In this document: positions 24,666 to 35,191 of the stretch, piece after piece
Layout of the letters: each line of letters begins with the position of its first letter
Numbering within the stretch: position 1 is the first letter of the stretch
NCBI RefSeq assembly: GCF_964275005.1
Contig: NC_092704.1
Coordinates: forward strand, 5,166,048-5,230,047
DNA from: Diadema setosum
Taxonomy: Eukaryota; Echinodermata; Echinoidea; Diadematoida; Diadematidae
Length of the DNA: 64,000 nt
Direction of reading: 5' to 3'
Position numbers and translations under genes: made by a program
Notes under the pieces: model-generated
Database searches by the model: none
What the model was told of the DNA's origin: nothing
Seen by the model: only the letters and a program-made list of their open reading frames with translations

Positions 24666-24945
24666 ATTCCTGGCAGAATCCACTGACATGGAATCTCTTG
24701 GAATAGACAATGCCTGGGCGGGCCATCTAGCTTCGGCAGAGAAGGTCGAGGCCTGCATGGAGCGGGGAGGCTACCAGCACCTGACAATCAACGGGCCATT
24801 CCTCCACCGGTTCGGCCAGTGTAACACGCGGGATCTCGCCCGGACAGGCGAAGATCATTATCTTCGCTTTGCCATCATAGAGTTCGGAATGCAGATGCCC
24901 GTGGTGTCCTACGAGATCCTCCTGCACAGCCTGCCACAGGAGGAG
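24666..24945 (+). CDS. Unrecognised spliced gene, exon a
   Basis: An acceptor (TTTCCAATCACAG) at 24665 and donor GGAG|GTAACA at 24945 bound a GC-rich open exon in phase 2 to phase 0. It reads FLAESTDMESLGIDNAWAGH, then ...ERGGYQHLTINGPFLHRFG and ...MQMPVVSYEILLHSLPQEE. I do not recognise the family. Composition differs sharply from the AT-rich surroundings. An upstream exon must exist if the gene is real, because there is no ATG before the body of the exon. It may be a captured or horizontally acquired gene segment, or a host gene interrupted by repeats. Confidence 0.55.
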
Positions 24946-25086
24946 GTAACAACCATAACATTAGACTTTTAAATTATGATACAATAACATATGAGAAAAA
25001 GCAAGTTGATTTCTTAATTCTCAATTTTCTCTGCAATTCCTAACCCTATCTTACGGTCATCTTGTTTACTATCATAATTATTTCAG

Positions 25087-25266
25087 ATCGAGTACTCACA
25101 GATCCATGTTGGCATCAACATGAAGATTGCAGGTGCACGGGTCAGCCTCAACGGACTCATGCGCCGGCAGCTGGCCAGGGAGGGGCAAGTATACCAGCCC
25201 CTTGGGGACGGCCTGGGGCTGACGGGAAATTTTACTTCGGCAGCAGAGGGCACCCTTATAGAATTG
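25087..25266 (+). CDS. Unrecognised spliced gene, exon b
   Basis: The acceptor TATTTCAG at 25079-25086 and the strong donor TTG|GTAAGTAAG at 25266 enclose 180 nt, exactly 60 codons, in phase 0 with exon a. It encodes IEYSQIHVGINMKIAGARVS, LNGLMRRQLAREGQVYQPLG and a Gly/Thr-rich end. An open frame across both junctions with consensus splice sites is the main reason to call this a gene. No domain was recognised. Confidence 0.6.
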
Positions 25267-25367
25267 GTAAGTAAGTACTTTCATTAGTGTATGAAAAAAA
25301 TCTGACTGGATGATGTGATACTTGATTCATTCTTTTTTCTTTTCCTTCTCCTATGATGCAAACCAAG

Positions 25368-25602
25368 GTGGTGTCTGGGGTCAATAGCCTGTCGAAGATC
25401 AGGGCATACTACCCTGCCCTAATGCCCACCAGGCCCGCCCTAACTCCGAGACGCGAGCAAGGTCCGTGGCCTCCTCCTGGCCTCTGCTCTCACTGCCCCT
25501 CCGCCCGCCTTCTGGGAAATACATCACCGGCGCCACCTCCTCACCCAGGCCCTGCGGGGTGCGGTGGCCGTCCTCCGAGGCGGCACAACATTCCGGGTGG
25601 AG
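25368..25602 (+). CDS. Unrecognised spliced gene, exon c (frame uncertain)
   Basis: A pyrimidine-rich acceptor region ends CAAACCAAG at 25367, and a donor GGAG|GTAAGA follows 25602. In phase 0 the start reads VVSGVNSLSKIRAYYPALMP and then becomes proline/arginine-rich. Another frame gives a more protein-like end (RGLLLASALTAPPPAFWEI, LLTQALRGAVAVLRGGTTFR) but has a stop upstream. Either a 1-nt frameshift near 25440 has damaged the exon, or the exon is two pieces. The donor runs straight into the AGGACCAAGACC repeat. Confidence 0.4.
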
Positions 25603-25740
25603 GTAAGACCAGGACCAAGACCGGGATTAAGAGCAGGACCAAGAAAATGATGAAGACCATGGACCCAGACCTGGATCAAGACCAGGGCTTAGAACAGGAC
25701 AAGGACCACGACCAGAACCAAGACCAGGACAGAGACATGA
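25603..25740 (+). repeat. AGGACCAAGACC low-complexity array, right arm
   Basis: A degenerate purine-rich hexamer/dodecamer array starts at the donor of exon c. It is in inverted orientation to 24570-24632. Confidence 0.75.
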
Positions 25741-26192
25741 AGTATAATAATTCACCTTTGACCCCAATTTACACAACCAAGATGGCATCTGAGCAAAAAG
25801 TTGTTATTTTGTGAAATGATTCTTGCAACACGTTCCTTACATGTGCAATATGTGGGAAAAATAGGACGTGTATTTACCAAGATACAGGATTAAACACTTT
25901 TGACTCTTGACCCTTATTTACCTACCCAAGATGGTGTCGGAGGAAATAGTTATTTTAAGAAATGATGTTCGTCACATGAACTAAACATGTGCAAAATATG
26001 GAGTTGATAGCCGTTGCTGTTGTTGATCTATTGCACAGAAAGTGGAAGAAAAATTAAGAAAAATTGAAGGTATTATATAGAAATTTGAAGGAGAAGCATA
26101 ACAAAAAATCAGACAAAGATAAAGCGAGGAAGGGACAATAAAACTAAAGAAAAAGAGGAAAAAATGTTTTTAAAAAAAAGCAAAAGAATTGG

Positions 26193-26262
26193 CAGGGGTG
26201 AGCCTCAAACCCGGGACCTTTAGATTACAAGTCCGAAGCACTATGCAATGACCTACAAGTGT
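26193..26262 (-). tRNA. tRNA-Thr(TGT)-like sequence, probably a SINE head or pseudogene
   Basis: The reverse strand reads TAGTGCTTCGGACTTGTAAT, then CTAAAGGTCCCGGGTTTGAG and GCTCACCCCTGCCA. This is an anticodon loop CTTGTAA followed by a box-B-like GGGTTTGAGGC and an acceptor-like CCCTGCCA. The 5' acceptor strand that should pair (GGCAGGG) is absent, so it is not an intact tRNA. Confidence 0.45.
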
Positions 26263-26574
26263 ATTTAACCCCCCATAGGCTCTATGTAGTAAGCAATATG
26301 ACGCTACGTCGAAGCCAAGTGCCAATTTCAACCAAGTTCTTCGACCTGATCTCAACGTCGTATTAAAAAAAGGGAGGGCACACTAACGATAGCCCAAAGT
26401 CTCAACTACAAGATAATTTAAAATCTGGGAGAAATTTACCAAAAGATAAAGTGAGCTAGTGCTCGATAAAGATAGTCATGTCAATTTTCATTTCCAGAAA
26501 AACTGCACTCCCATAGAGATAACACGTAAACTGGTCGAATTTGACAAGGTTACTTTCAATCCATTTTTAGGAGG

Positions 26575-28432
26575 CAACGGCGTAGCCAGGATTTGATCTT
26601 GGGGGGGGGGGGCGGTTAGTCTGCGAGGGAGCGAAGCGACCGAGCCCGAGCGAGCGGAGCGAGCGAGGGGGAGGGGAGGGTGTGGGAGGGGGGTGTCCCC
26701 CCTACCACGGTAAGAACTTTTTGCATTTTGATGTTGCAAATGGTGCAATTTGATGCATGTTTTTGCGTGTTTTAACGAGTTGAAACAGTCCCACTTGTTT
26801 AAGGTTGCAGTATATTTTAGTGTATATTATTGAACAATTTGCCTATAAAATGGTATAATTTGAATACACTTCTTGTATTCATTCTTTTCACTGAATATCA
26901 TAAACGAGACTGAACCCGAGCGAGCGGAGCGAGCGAGGGGGGAGGGGAGGGTGTGGGAGGGGGGTGTCCCCCCTCCAACGGTGAGCACTTTTTGCATTTT
27001 GATGTTGCAAATGGTGCAATTTGATGCATGTTTTTGCGTGTTTTAACGAGTTGAAACAGTCCCACTTTATTTTAGTGTAGATTATTATTGAACAAATTGC
27101 CTATAAAATGGTGTCATTTAAATAATCTTCTTGTATTAATTCTTACACTGAATATCATGAACGCTGTCTGTTCAGCAATCAAACAGAAAAAGCATGAAGA
27201 CGAGGGTGTAGATAGGGACATATCCCCTCCCACGCGAAGGTGATTTTGCATTTTCAGACCTGAAATTCAGTGATCTGGTGAAAATTTTTGGTGCAATACT
27301 TTTTCACCGAGGTGTTAAAATCACGGAATTTATAGCTCTTATTCCGAATGTGCATCATCTGTGTGTACGTACAAAGTCTAGTGAGGTAGAGCTTATAGGG
27401 GAAGGGGGATTCCCCCTTCCGCTCGTAGAGCTTTTGCGTTTTTAGAATTGAAATAAAGCGATCTGGAGCACACCTTTTTGTGGAATGTTCGGAAATTGTC
27501 ATTCCCAAAAATGTACTAAGTCTATAGTGGGTAACAAGCAATGGAAGGGTGGCAAGATACCTCTCCCATATTCAAGGGAGCCTTTTTTTTTTTCAGTTTT
27601 AAGCTTTTAGAACTGAAATTCAACAATCTGGCGCTTACTTTTGTTGAAATATCTGGAAATTTTTCAATCAGAAGAGAAGTGTAGCAAGTCTGTGGAAGGA
27701 GATTCTGTATAATTTTCTGATTGCAGTTAAACGTTTTGGTGCACACATTTTGTCTCATATTTGGAAAAACTGTTTATGTTCAAAGTGTAGCCACAGTCTA
27801 CTTTTATGCATGTGGGGGGGGGGGAGGAGTGTGGGGCGGGCGAGCAGGGAGAAGGCGTGGGCGAGTGTTATCTCCACCCTTCCCGTACGATGGAGCTTTT
27901 GCCTTTTTAAGGTTGAAAGGTGAGATATCTCGTATACGCATATTTGATGAAATATTTGGGAAATCATAAAAAAAAAAATGATGGGGGGGGGGGACTGAGG
28001 GAGGAAAGGGTAGATTAAAAGGGGAAATTCCCCTTGTACATGAGGGAACTTTGAGTTTTCGGAATATAAGTGATAAGTCTTGTGCACTCAGAATTATTCA
28101 TAATTTTTTGTAAATCTAAAAAGTGTACTACGCTAGGGAAAGAAGCAGAGAGGGGGAGGGTTTGGGAGGGGGATACCCCCTCCCAAGCACGAGAGATTTT
28201 GCATATTTTGAATTGAAATTCAACAATCTGGTGCACACTTTGAGTGAAATATTCAAAAAATATGATCTCATTTGATGAAAGTTTGCAAAAAAGACCCGCT
28301 TCATGTGCATGCATACAGTATACACGCAATTTTTTTTTTCCCGGCCTCCCAAATCCCCGGTCCAAATCTTGGGGGGGGGGGGGGGCAACCGCCCCCATCG
28401 CGCCCCCCCCCCCCCCCCCCGCTACGCCAGTG
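26575..28432. mobile_element. hAT-type nonautonomous element, 1858 bp
   Basis: It starts CAACGGCGTAGCCAGGATTT and ends GCTACGCCAGTG, which inverts to CACTGGCGTAGC. The flanks are 8-bp near-identical target copies, TTAGGAGG (26567-26574) and TTACGAGG (28433-28440). The uninterrupted site is visible in the other copy of the host element (TTACGAGG at about 9919-9926). An 8-bp duplication and CA...TG ends with a GGCGTAGCC motif are hAT traits. The interior has no transposase. It holds two ~170-bp units with GAGCGAGCGGAGCGAGCGAG (26640-26810, 26905-27065), then about six degenerate units, each with a GGGGGATACCCCCTCCC-like palindrome and GCATTTT...GAATTGAAATTCA. Confidence 0.85.
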
Positions 28433-28766
28433 TTACGAGGTGATGCCGTCATCCAATCAAAATTGTGAAAGAACATTTAATAAGCTACAACATATTGAAA
28501 TCTGGGTGGAAATCAGCAATTAAAGGATATGTGAGATACGCTCGAGTGAACTTGAAATTTGATGACGTCATTTTGAAAATGTACTTTTTAAAATTTTATT
28601 AAGAAATTCGATATCTTTTAATCATTTTTCCAGCATCGCCAACCCATAAAATGACATGTACAACTCATCAGCTTTCAGAATATGTAAAGAAAATGGGGAT
28701 TGGATTTAATTTTTTTTTGTGTGTGTGTGCATAGTTGCACTGTATATCGCCATTGACACGCGCAAC

Positions 28767-29339
28767 AATGAAACATTGCAGCATCTACCAAGACCAGAGA
28801 GAAGGCGGTGATATTCTGCAAGAAACACACGTCTCCCATGGACCTTCTCACTGATCATCACTAATTATCAAATTGACATGAGACTACACTGAAGTCGTCA
28901 CAGATTTTCTATTAATATTTTCTCTGTTTCTTCAATAATATGGCAGTGAAGACATTCAGCCAGCCACACTGGGACTGCCAAATAGGCTTAAACATGATTC
29001 TTAAAATATCTATTGTGTATTTTATAAAACACGACAGCCTTTAAACTTCTGAAGTGACATCTTATCCTAATTCATAGTTAACAGCATTTGGCTGTGACCT
29101 GCATAATTGGTGAAAACATGTACAACATAAAAATCTAAAGCTTACACCTTTATTCTGCATCCAATTATGAATTTGCGTGACTCACTGTGTCACTATATTA
29201 AACTTGAATATGATACAGTTTGTAATAAAATGGCACTTATTGTGTTTGGATATTGTGTGTGTAAATTTTGTACATATCGTTGAACTATGAGACTATTGTA
29301 CCATCACATGTTTTCATTCCACCATCACTGCTTTGGTCA
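28767..29339. other. No supported gene
   Basis: One frame near 28778-28862 reads STKTREKAVIFCKKHTSPMD and then a stop, which could be the tail of an exon, but no acceptor or partner exon was found. An AATAAAATGGCAC motif lies near 29224. Confidence 0.3.
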
Positions 29340-29490
29340 CTCTATCCTATCTTTCTCACGGTCAACCTGACGTTCCTTTCTCTGACCACTATATGCTTCA
29401 TTACTCTCGTCATAAACATCCTCCATATGGTCATTCCATCCCCATTCCACATTCCCTCCTCATGACACTCAAGGTTTTGATTATGTAACC
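29340..29490 (+). repeat. Perfect 151-bp inverted repeat, left arm
   Basis: Base for base, this is the reverse complement of 29704-29854, with a 213-bp spacer between them. Identity ends sharply at both sides. The right arm forms part of the leader of the gypsy gag remnant, so the left arm is an inverted copy of that leader. Confidence 0.95.
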
Positions 29491-29703
29491 ATGGTGTGCT
29501 TTCACACAGCACATGAATTCGAGGCATTGGCTGAGTGCATGTCAAATGGTGCAGGCTGGGTGAAAATCCTCGTCGCCATTTTTATGTACTATCTACTTGC
29601 GAGTGAGACTGGATAAAAACGATCATGACTGCCCTGTTTGGAGTCTAAGGTGCAAGTACTTTATTCTCCGCTAGCTACAACACATATACACTGTACAACG
29701 ATT

Positions 29704-29854
29704 GGTTACATAATCAAAACCTTGAGTGTCATGAGGAGGGAATGTGGAATGGGGATGGAATGACCATATGGAGGATGTTTATGACGAGAGTAATGAAGCA
29801 TATAGTGGTCAGAGAAAGGAACGTCAGGTTGACCGTGAGAAAGATAGGATAGAG
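29704..29854 (-). repeat. Perfect 151-bp inverted repeat, right arm
   Basis: Partner of 29340-29490. It begins GGTTACATAATCAAAACC and ends AAGATAGGATAGAG, just ahead of the gag-like sequence. Confidence 0.95.
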
Positions 29855-29869
29855 CAGGGAGGTGGAAAG

Positions 29870-30215
29870 AGACATCTTTTGACTATTTTCTCGTTTCATC
29901 AGGCATCACGGATGATGCAGCAAAACGAGCAACTCTACTTCATTGTGTTGGCCCCGATGTACAGCAACTCTTTTCGACGTTGGAAGGGGGAACGACGTAC
30001 GACGCAGCTCTTACTGCTTTCAATTCTTATTTCGAGCCTCAACGGAATTTGGCATTTGAGCGCCATGTTTTTCGCCAGTGCACACAACAGAGTGGTGAAC
30101 CCGTTGGTGAGTTTTATCGACGGCTAAAGGTCTTGCCGTAACGTGTGATTTTGGCGGTCAAGTGAGTGACAATATTAGAGATCAGTTCATCGACAAGTGT
30201 TCTTCCAGCAAGTTA
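29870..30215 (+). pseudogene. Ty3/gypsy gag remnant
   Basis: The frame reads GITDDAAKRATLLHCVGPDV, LNAFNSYFEPQRN-like text (TAFNSYFEPQRNLAFERHVF) and GEFYRRLKVL, then frame-shifted SDNIRDQFIDKCSSSKLRR. This is the gag core pattern of metazoan gypsy elements (LLH..G, YF.P..N...R..F, DQ). The frame is broken near 30140, and the text stops near 30218, where integrase sequence begins. Confidence 0.75.
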
Positions 30216-30254
30216 CGACGATCATAAGGCCATTCGCGCCGCCGTCAACGAGGG

Positions 30255-30720
30255 CCGAGATTGGCATCGCGCATACCCGGCATACTTTTCTCATATAGAT
30301 CCACCCCTCACCCCACGACGAAAGCGACACCGGCCAGGCTCCTCATGAATCGCGAAATCCGCGGTAAGCTACCGTCAGCATCGCCCCCACCGATGACGAA
30401 CGCGTATCGCGAAGCGAAAAAGCGAGACGCGGGATACAAGGCAAAGATGAAAGAAAACACCGACCGAAAATTTCGCGTGAAAGAAAGCGACATCGAAGCA
30501 GGAGATAGCGTGATCATCCTGCGATCTCGACGCGATAAGCTAGACACCACATTTGACCCAGTGCCCTGGAAAGTCCTGCCAGAAAGGAAGGGAGCATAAT
30601 TATAACGAGAAATGGGCAAACAACAATGAGACACCTGTCTCAAGCGAAGAAAATTGTTGAGCAATGCGACGACGAGCATATACGTCATCGACGATGACTC
30701 CAATCGAGAGAGCACGAGGA
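30255..30720 (+). pseudogene. Ty3/gypsy integrase C-terminal remnant
   Basis: It reads FSYRSTPHPTTKATPARLLM with NREIRGKLP, then KVKE-type basic text, GDSVIILRSRRDKLDTTFDP and PWKVLPE. This is the YRxTPHxTT...P motif and GPY/F-like end of gypsy integrases. It follows the gag remnant directly, so protease, RT, RNase H and the integrase catalytic core are deleted. A stop at 30598 precedes further tail sequence. Flanking LTRs were not recognised. Confidence 0.8.
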
Positions 30721-30849
30721 CCCCTCCTCCCCGAGAACCAGACCGTCCGCGTAGATCGACCAGACGTGGTCGACCACCTCAATGCTTACATTATTACCAT
30801 GGTGGACCTGCTTTGAATGTAAATACTAAGCAATGACAAGTGAACATAA

Positions 30850-31976
30850 TGAACTCATGAAAGACTTGAAAGGACTTGTCAGATTTGGACATTGAACTTT
30901 TATTCTTCTTCATTTGTTTATTCCCTTGTGTTATCATTGCCCTAACATGATTTATTTGTATATTAATGTTTATTCTTTATTTGTTTGCCATTGATTATTC
31001 TTTGTTACATGCAATAATTGTGTTCAAATTGCGTTATTCAAAACTTTGACAGAATCTAGTTATTTTGATGTTTAACTCTCATCAAAATAAGAGTTAAATA
31101 TGCACTAATGTGTTTACTTCTTCCAGTCTCTTTAAACTCATTTTATTCTACTCTGTTTCTATACTTTCCACTAATTTTCTGTAACTATTATTTTGTAAAT
31201 GCATGTATAGAACGTAAAGGATACGATGGATGAGAGGATAACATGTTGTTTAGTTGACCCCCAGGATGATTTTATAATGTTTGTTTGATTTGTTATAATG
31301 TCATGTCTTCAGTAATTCAAAGTTTTTGGTACCACGAATGTTGTCAAAATTCTTGTTTACCCAATTCATCTCTATTTTCTGTCTCTATATTCAATATTTC
31401 CTTGTGTTCTGTCATTTTCTATTCCTCTTGTTTTCTCGCTGGGTATACACTTTCATTAATGTATTGATGTATAATATACTAGGTTCATTAATTTTCAAAT
31501 CCAAATTTCATCAATTGTGACCCTGCATCCCAAAACCAACAAAAAGTCGCCAGACACAGATGTTTACGAGTAGATTCTGAAAGAGCAGACTTAGGCTTTG
31601 ATACGATCTAAAACTAAATTCAAATGAACTCTCCTAATCTATTCTTATACAGTGTATTGGAAAGAAAGCATACACCCTACAGAGTGTGAACTGAGAAAAA
31701 ATGCTGTAAAGTACATGACCTATTAAAGCAATTAACATTTACCAAGCTCTTCTAGATGCATGATGAATGGAAGAAAAAAAAAACCGGGTGTAAACCATCG
31801 GAGCAACAACAATGAAGGAATTGTCAGATTAGGCTGAAATTGAAGACAATGTTTGAACACATTTTGTAAAAAATTAATATTAAGTTTCAAGGCAGCAGCA
31901 TCATCCTTTCAAAAGTTGTTAGTACGAGTATGGACAGGGTTTTTAAGAAATGACAGAGAGACTAATCCCTAATCGC
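30850..31976. other. AT-rich sequence downstream of the gypsy remnant
   Basis: It may contain the 3' untranslated part or a decayed LTR, but I found no repeat pair with the 5' flank. No gene seen. Confidence 0.4.
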
Positions 31977-31980
31977 TTAA

Positions 31981-32750
31981 CCCTAACTAGGCCGGGCTAT
32001 TTAGGAAGATCATAGAGCCGGGGGGGGGGGGGGGGGGGCCTCCCAGGCCCCCCCTCCAGATCTCGGCCGTCGACCGCGCGATCGCGACGAAAATTGGCAC
32101 ACACATTGCCTATGATGTAATCTAAAGTACCATGAAGTTAAATTTAAAAAAAAATAATCATTTATGCTAAATTATGCTAATTTATGCGTGATGATGCATG
32201 AAATGAGACAATTTGGTATAAATCACTAAATAAAGCTCAAAATGGGCACATTTTTTGTGTAAATATTCTTTTTAGTGTCCTGAGCAAATATAAGAGAAAA
32301 AAATTGTGCCATCAGAAAAAATTTCTTAAGTATTTTATTGTTTTTTGAATTTCTTATGTATTTCTTTGTTTTTTCGACTTTATGTTTTTCATTGTTTTTT
32401 CGATGAAACTTGTTTGCGACATTGTTCCGAACAAGAAAATATATTAATAATTGATTTTAATCAATAAAACCCCCACATAATCATGCTTTTGTGAAATTTG
32501 CCTGTAAGCACAGTTTGCATTGAAATTGTACACAAATTCACGTTTTTGAGCAATTTTTGGTCTGACATGCACATACATATTTATGCGCAACTTCGAAAGC
32601 GCGCGCCCGGGCATCGCAAATTTGGTGTCAAAAGATGCGGGAGACTTGAAAGAAAAAAGTCATGAAACGTCGTGGCGATAGCTTTTCGCGTTAGCGATAC
32701 ATCGCGCGGAACGTCGAGGGGGGGGGGGGGCCTCCCCGGCCTAGTTAGGG
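31981..32750. mobile_element. piggyBac-type MITE, CCCTAACTAGGCCGG family, complete
   Basis: The terminal repeats are CCCTAACTAGGCCGG at 31981 and CCGGCCTAGTTAGGG ending 32750, each flanked by TTAA (31977-31980, 32751-32754). The interior is AT-rich between two G/C-rich shoulders and has no transposase. Relatives are at 36187-36960 (right end lost) and 41330-41574 (right end only). Confidence 0.88.
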
Positions 32751-33008
32751 TTAAATTTCACCAAAAAGTGTTCAAGAAAAACTGCTGAAAACATAATTTC
32801 CTGTTTGTTTTATGATAAGAAACTCTAGTGTAATGTCGAAGAAAACTTGCTCTTTCAGAATATATATTAAAAACTCCAAAATGGCTGGGCTGACCCATTT
32901 CACTTTTTTTCAGTCCTCAGTGTTTCCTCAGTGTGGTTATTGAAACAATAATGGTGGACCCCTGATTTATGGTAAATATTGTTGGTGTACGAAAGTGTAA
33001 ATGGTATA

Positions 33009-33682
33009 CTAGGCATGAGTGGAACTATGCACAGACGTGTGTCGCTTGAGGGATTCCTTCCTTGCGAAGCACTTGGAACACACTTTACAATGGTATGGCT
33101 TTTCCCCTGTGTGCACCCTCATGTGGCGGCTTATGTGGTGCCTGTATATGGATTTCCCACACACTCTGCACTGCTCTCTCACAAAGTGCTTGGGTCCCTT
33201 CACCTTGGGCTTGCTTTGGTGTTGGTTTAATTTCGGCCACTTCTGTGATACATTGAGGTTGGTTGCCCCCATAGTCTCACTAAAGGAATCTGAGCTACAG
33301 GCATCACTTGTAATAAGGTTGGTCAAATTGTTTACTTGGGAGTCTGCATCTTGGGTCGACATTTCTCCTCTAAGACCAAGTGCTGGGAAAACTAGCCTTT
33401 TTCTATCATCTGCTGGTATGGCTTCTCCTTTCGAGGTTGCCGAGTCTGTAATGGTCTTCTCACCATCCTCTGACATTGTACCATTCATTTCACCTGCAAC
33501 TGCAAGACACTTTGAGTCATTTGTATCATGTGTGGAACTATGATGGGGAAGATCTGAACACTTTTCCTGCTCAGATTCTGCTGCAGCAAAGTCTGCCAAT
33601 GACATTTCACGCTTCATAGGAGTGCTTGCTGTGGACACAGGATTCTCCTCAGCTATTAGAATAGGCTTTTCGTTTTCACCTC
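33009..33682 (-). CDS. Zinc-finger terminal exon A (third finger lost)
   Basis: The acceptor TTATTTCAG precedes the first base at 33682; the frame is phase 1 and begins GENEKPILIAEENPVSTAS. A 150-residue acidic/serine-rich linker (KREMSLADFAAAESEQEK...) leads to finger 1 CRVCGKSIYRHHISRHMRVH (11 residues between Cys pair and first His), the linker TGEKPY, and finger 2 [21 protein letters not shown]. The exon stops at THA with TAG, where B, C and D continue with a tyrosine-rich link and a third finger. Below the stop, CCATAAATCAGGGGTCCACC remains as the wreck of finger 3. It is either a shortened but functional end or an exon in early decay. Confidence 0.75.
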
Positions 33683-33906
33683 CTGAAATAACAAAATAAC
33701 ACTAAACACATTGTGTTACAACATTAAACAACAATGGTTCTCTCCCAAGTTATGATAATCAGTGTTTCAATCTTTACAGATTTTTATCTTTACAAAAGAT
33801 TTACAATCAGTGTGGCTGGTCTGGCATCAGATATTACTTAATGGAATGACATTGGTACTCTACTCAACAGAACCAACCTTACACTGGATGTGCATCACTA
33901 TATGAA

Positions 33907-35191
33907 AACTAGAAATGTTGCTATGCAACTGGTATGCCTCCGCCATAATGCATGGTTCTCCTAATAGATGTATAGTACAATGTCTTCACAATGTGTTATG
34001 ACAGTTTCACATAACTGGCAAAATAGTGAAGTGACAGATTTGTCACATTGATATGTGTTGAATGTTTACTTTCCTTGAACTAGGTTTGCTATATTATCAA
34101 AGAGTGTAGGTATGTATATAGGCACTACAGGATTTTTACTCGACTATTGACCTTTCTATAAGTTTATGCAATGAGTAATCTACAAGGTATGAAGAAAAAG
34201 AGTAATTTCAATATAAAATAGATTTTTTTTTGTATTTTAACTTGGCTTTGACCCTAAACATTTGACCTTTTGACCTTTGACCTTATTCTGACAGGAAATT
34301 TCCAAGAGAATCATAATTAGGAAATACATATATTTATGTTTTGAGAAAAATCCTGCAAGCATTGCATATAAATGAGGAAAATAGTAAAAATTTGAGGGGT
34401 TGACCTTTGACCCATGACCCCAGATCCGTAGATAATCTCTGCCAGTCAGTACACGCATATTTACCAAGTTCCATACCTTGAACCATTTGGGTAATATGGA
34501 ATAAAAGGGAAATTTTAACATTTTCACCTGACCTTCAACCTTCTAACCTTTAACCTCATGACCTGGACTTCATCTCTGGAGAATCTTTATTCAGTGGCAC
34601 ATGTCTACTCTAAGTTTCAAGGAAATACCTTAGGGCACTCAATAGAGATGGGGAAATAGCAATATTTGTAGCATTTGGATTTGACCTGTGACCTTTGACT
34701 CTTGCAAATTTTACTCAAAAACTACTTACATAATTCCCTATCATACGTCATCCTTGGACCAAGTTTGGTCAAAGTTGCTTCGACCATGCAGCAGTCTTGA
34801 GTTATTGCATGAACAGTTAAATTTTCGGATTTGACCTTCATCTTTGACCCTTGACCTATGGCCGATTTCACTTAAAAACCTAATCACGTAATTGCCCCAT
34901 CATACGTCATCCTTAAACAAAGTTTAATGAAGTTTGCTTCATCCAATCTTGAGTTATCGCATAGACTGAAAAAAAAAAATCATTATTTCACCTTGGCCTC
35001 TGGCCAATTTCCCCCCAAAACTAATCAAGTAATTGCCCCATCATACTTTATACTTGGTAACATTACTCAACATTACTCAAGTTATCGCATAAACGGATGG
35101 TGACAGATGTAGGGCCTACATATAGACGTAAGTACTGACGGACGGACAACGAAAAAACATAATGCCTCCAGCACCCTTATGGCAGAGGCAT
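33907..35191. mobile_element. Tandem-repeat MITE, GCCTCCGCCA family, copy 2
   Basis: It starts ACTAGAAATGTTGCTATGCA, then ATGCCTCCGCCATAATG, and ends ATGCCTCCAGCACCCTTATG then GCAGAGGCAT. Degenerate TGACCTTTGACC cores lie between, and a short ACGG run precedes the end. It is older and more divergent than the copy at 6299-7764. Confidence 0.8.

Larger units (their letters stand above)
25745..28766. mobile_element. Second copy of the AGGTGATCCGA element, truncated and split
   Basis: It matches 9335-10290 in order: CAAGATGGCATCTGAGCAAA, AACTAAACATGTGCAAAATA, then GATAGTCATGTCAATTTTCA, AATAAGCTACAACATATTGA and TTGCACTGTATATCGCCATT. Both terminal repeats are missing. A tRNA-like insert at 26193-26262 and its flanks, and the hAT element at 26575-28432, are later insertions. 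Confidence 0.8.

Noticed and set aside
26170..26262. Intact tRNA gene
   Set aside because: Box-B-like and anticodon-loop sequence is present, but the acceptor stem cannot pair, and the D-arm is degenerate.
28767..28870. Possible terminal exon ending HTSPMDLLTDHH
   Set aside because: No splice partner, no homology I recognise, and it begins at a transposon edge. Kept only as a remark.
31977..32754. TTAACCCTAACTAGG looks telomere-like
   Set aside because: It is a single terminal repeat of a TTAA-flanked piggyBac-type MITE, with a matching inverted copy at the right end and no (TTAGGG)n array.
33019..33543. Plus-strand open frames opposite the zinc-finger exons (also at 37.4-37.9, 43.4-43.9, 47.1-47.6, 49.2-49.7 and 51.4-51.7 kb)
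   Set aside because: They are antisense shadows of conserved finger exons. They recur only because the exons are paralogous, and they show no domain or splice logic.
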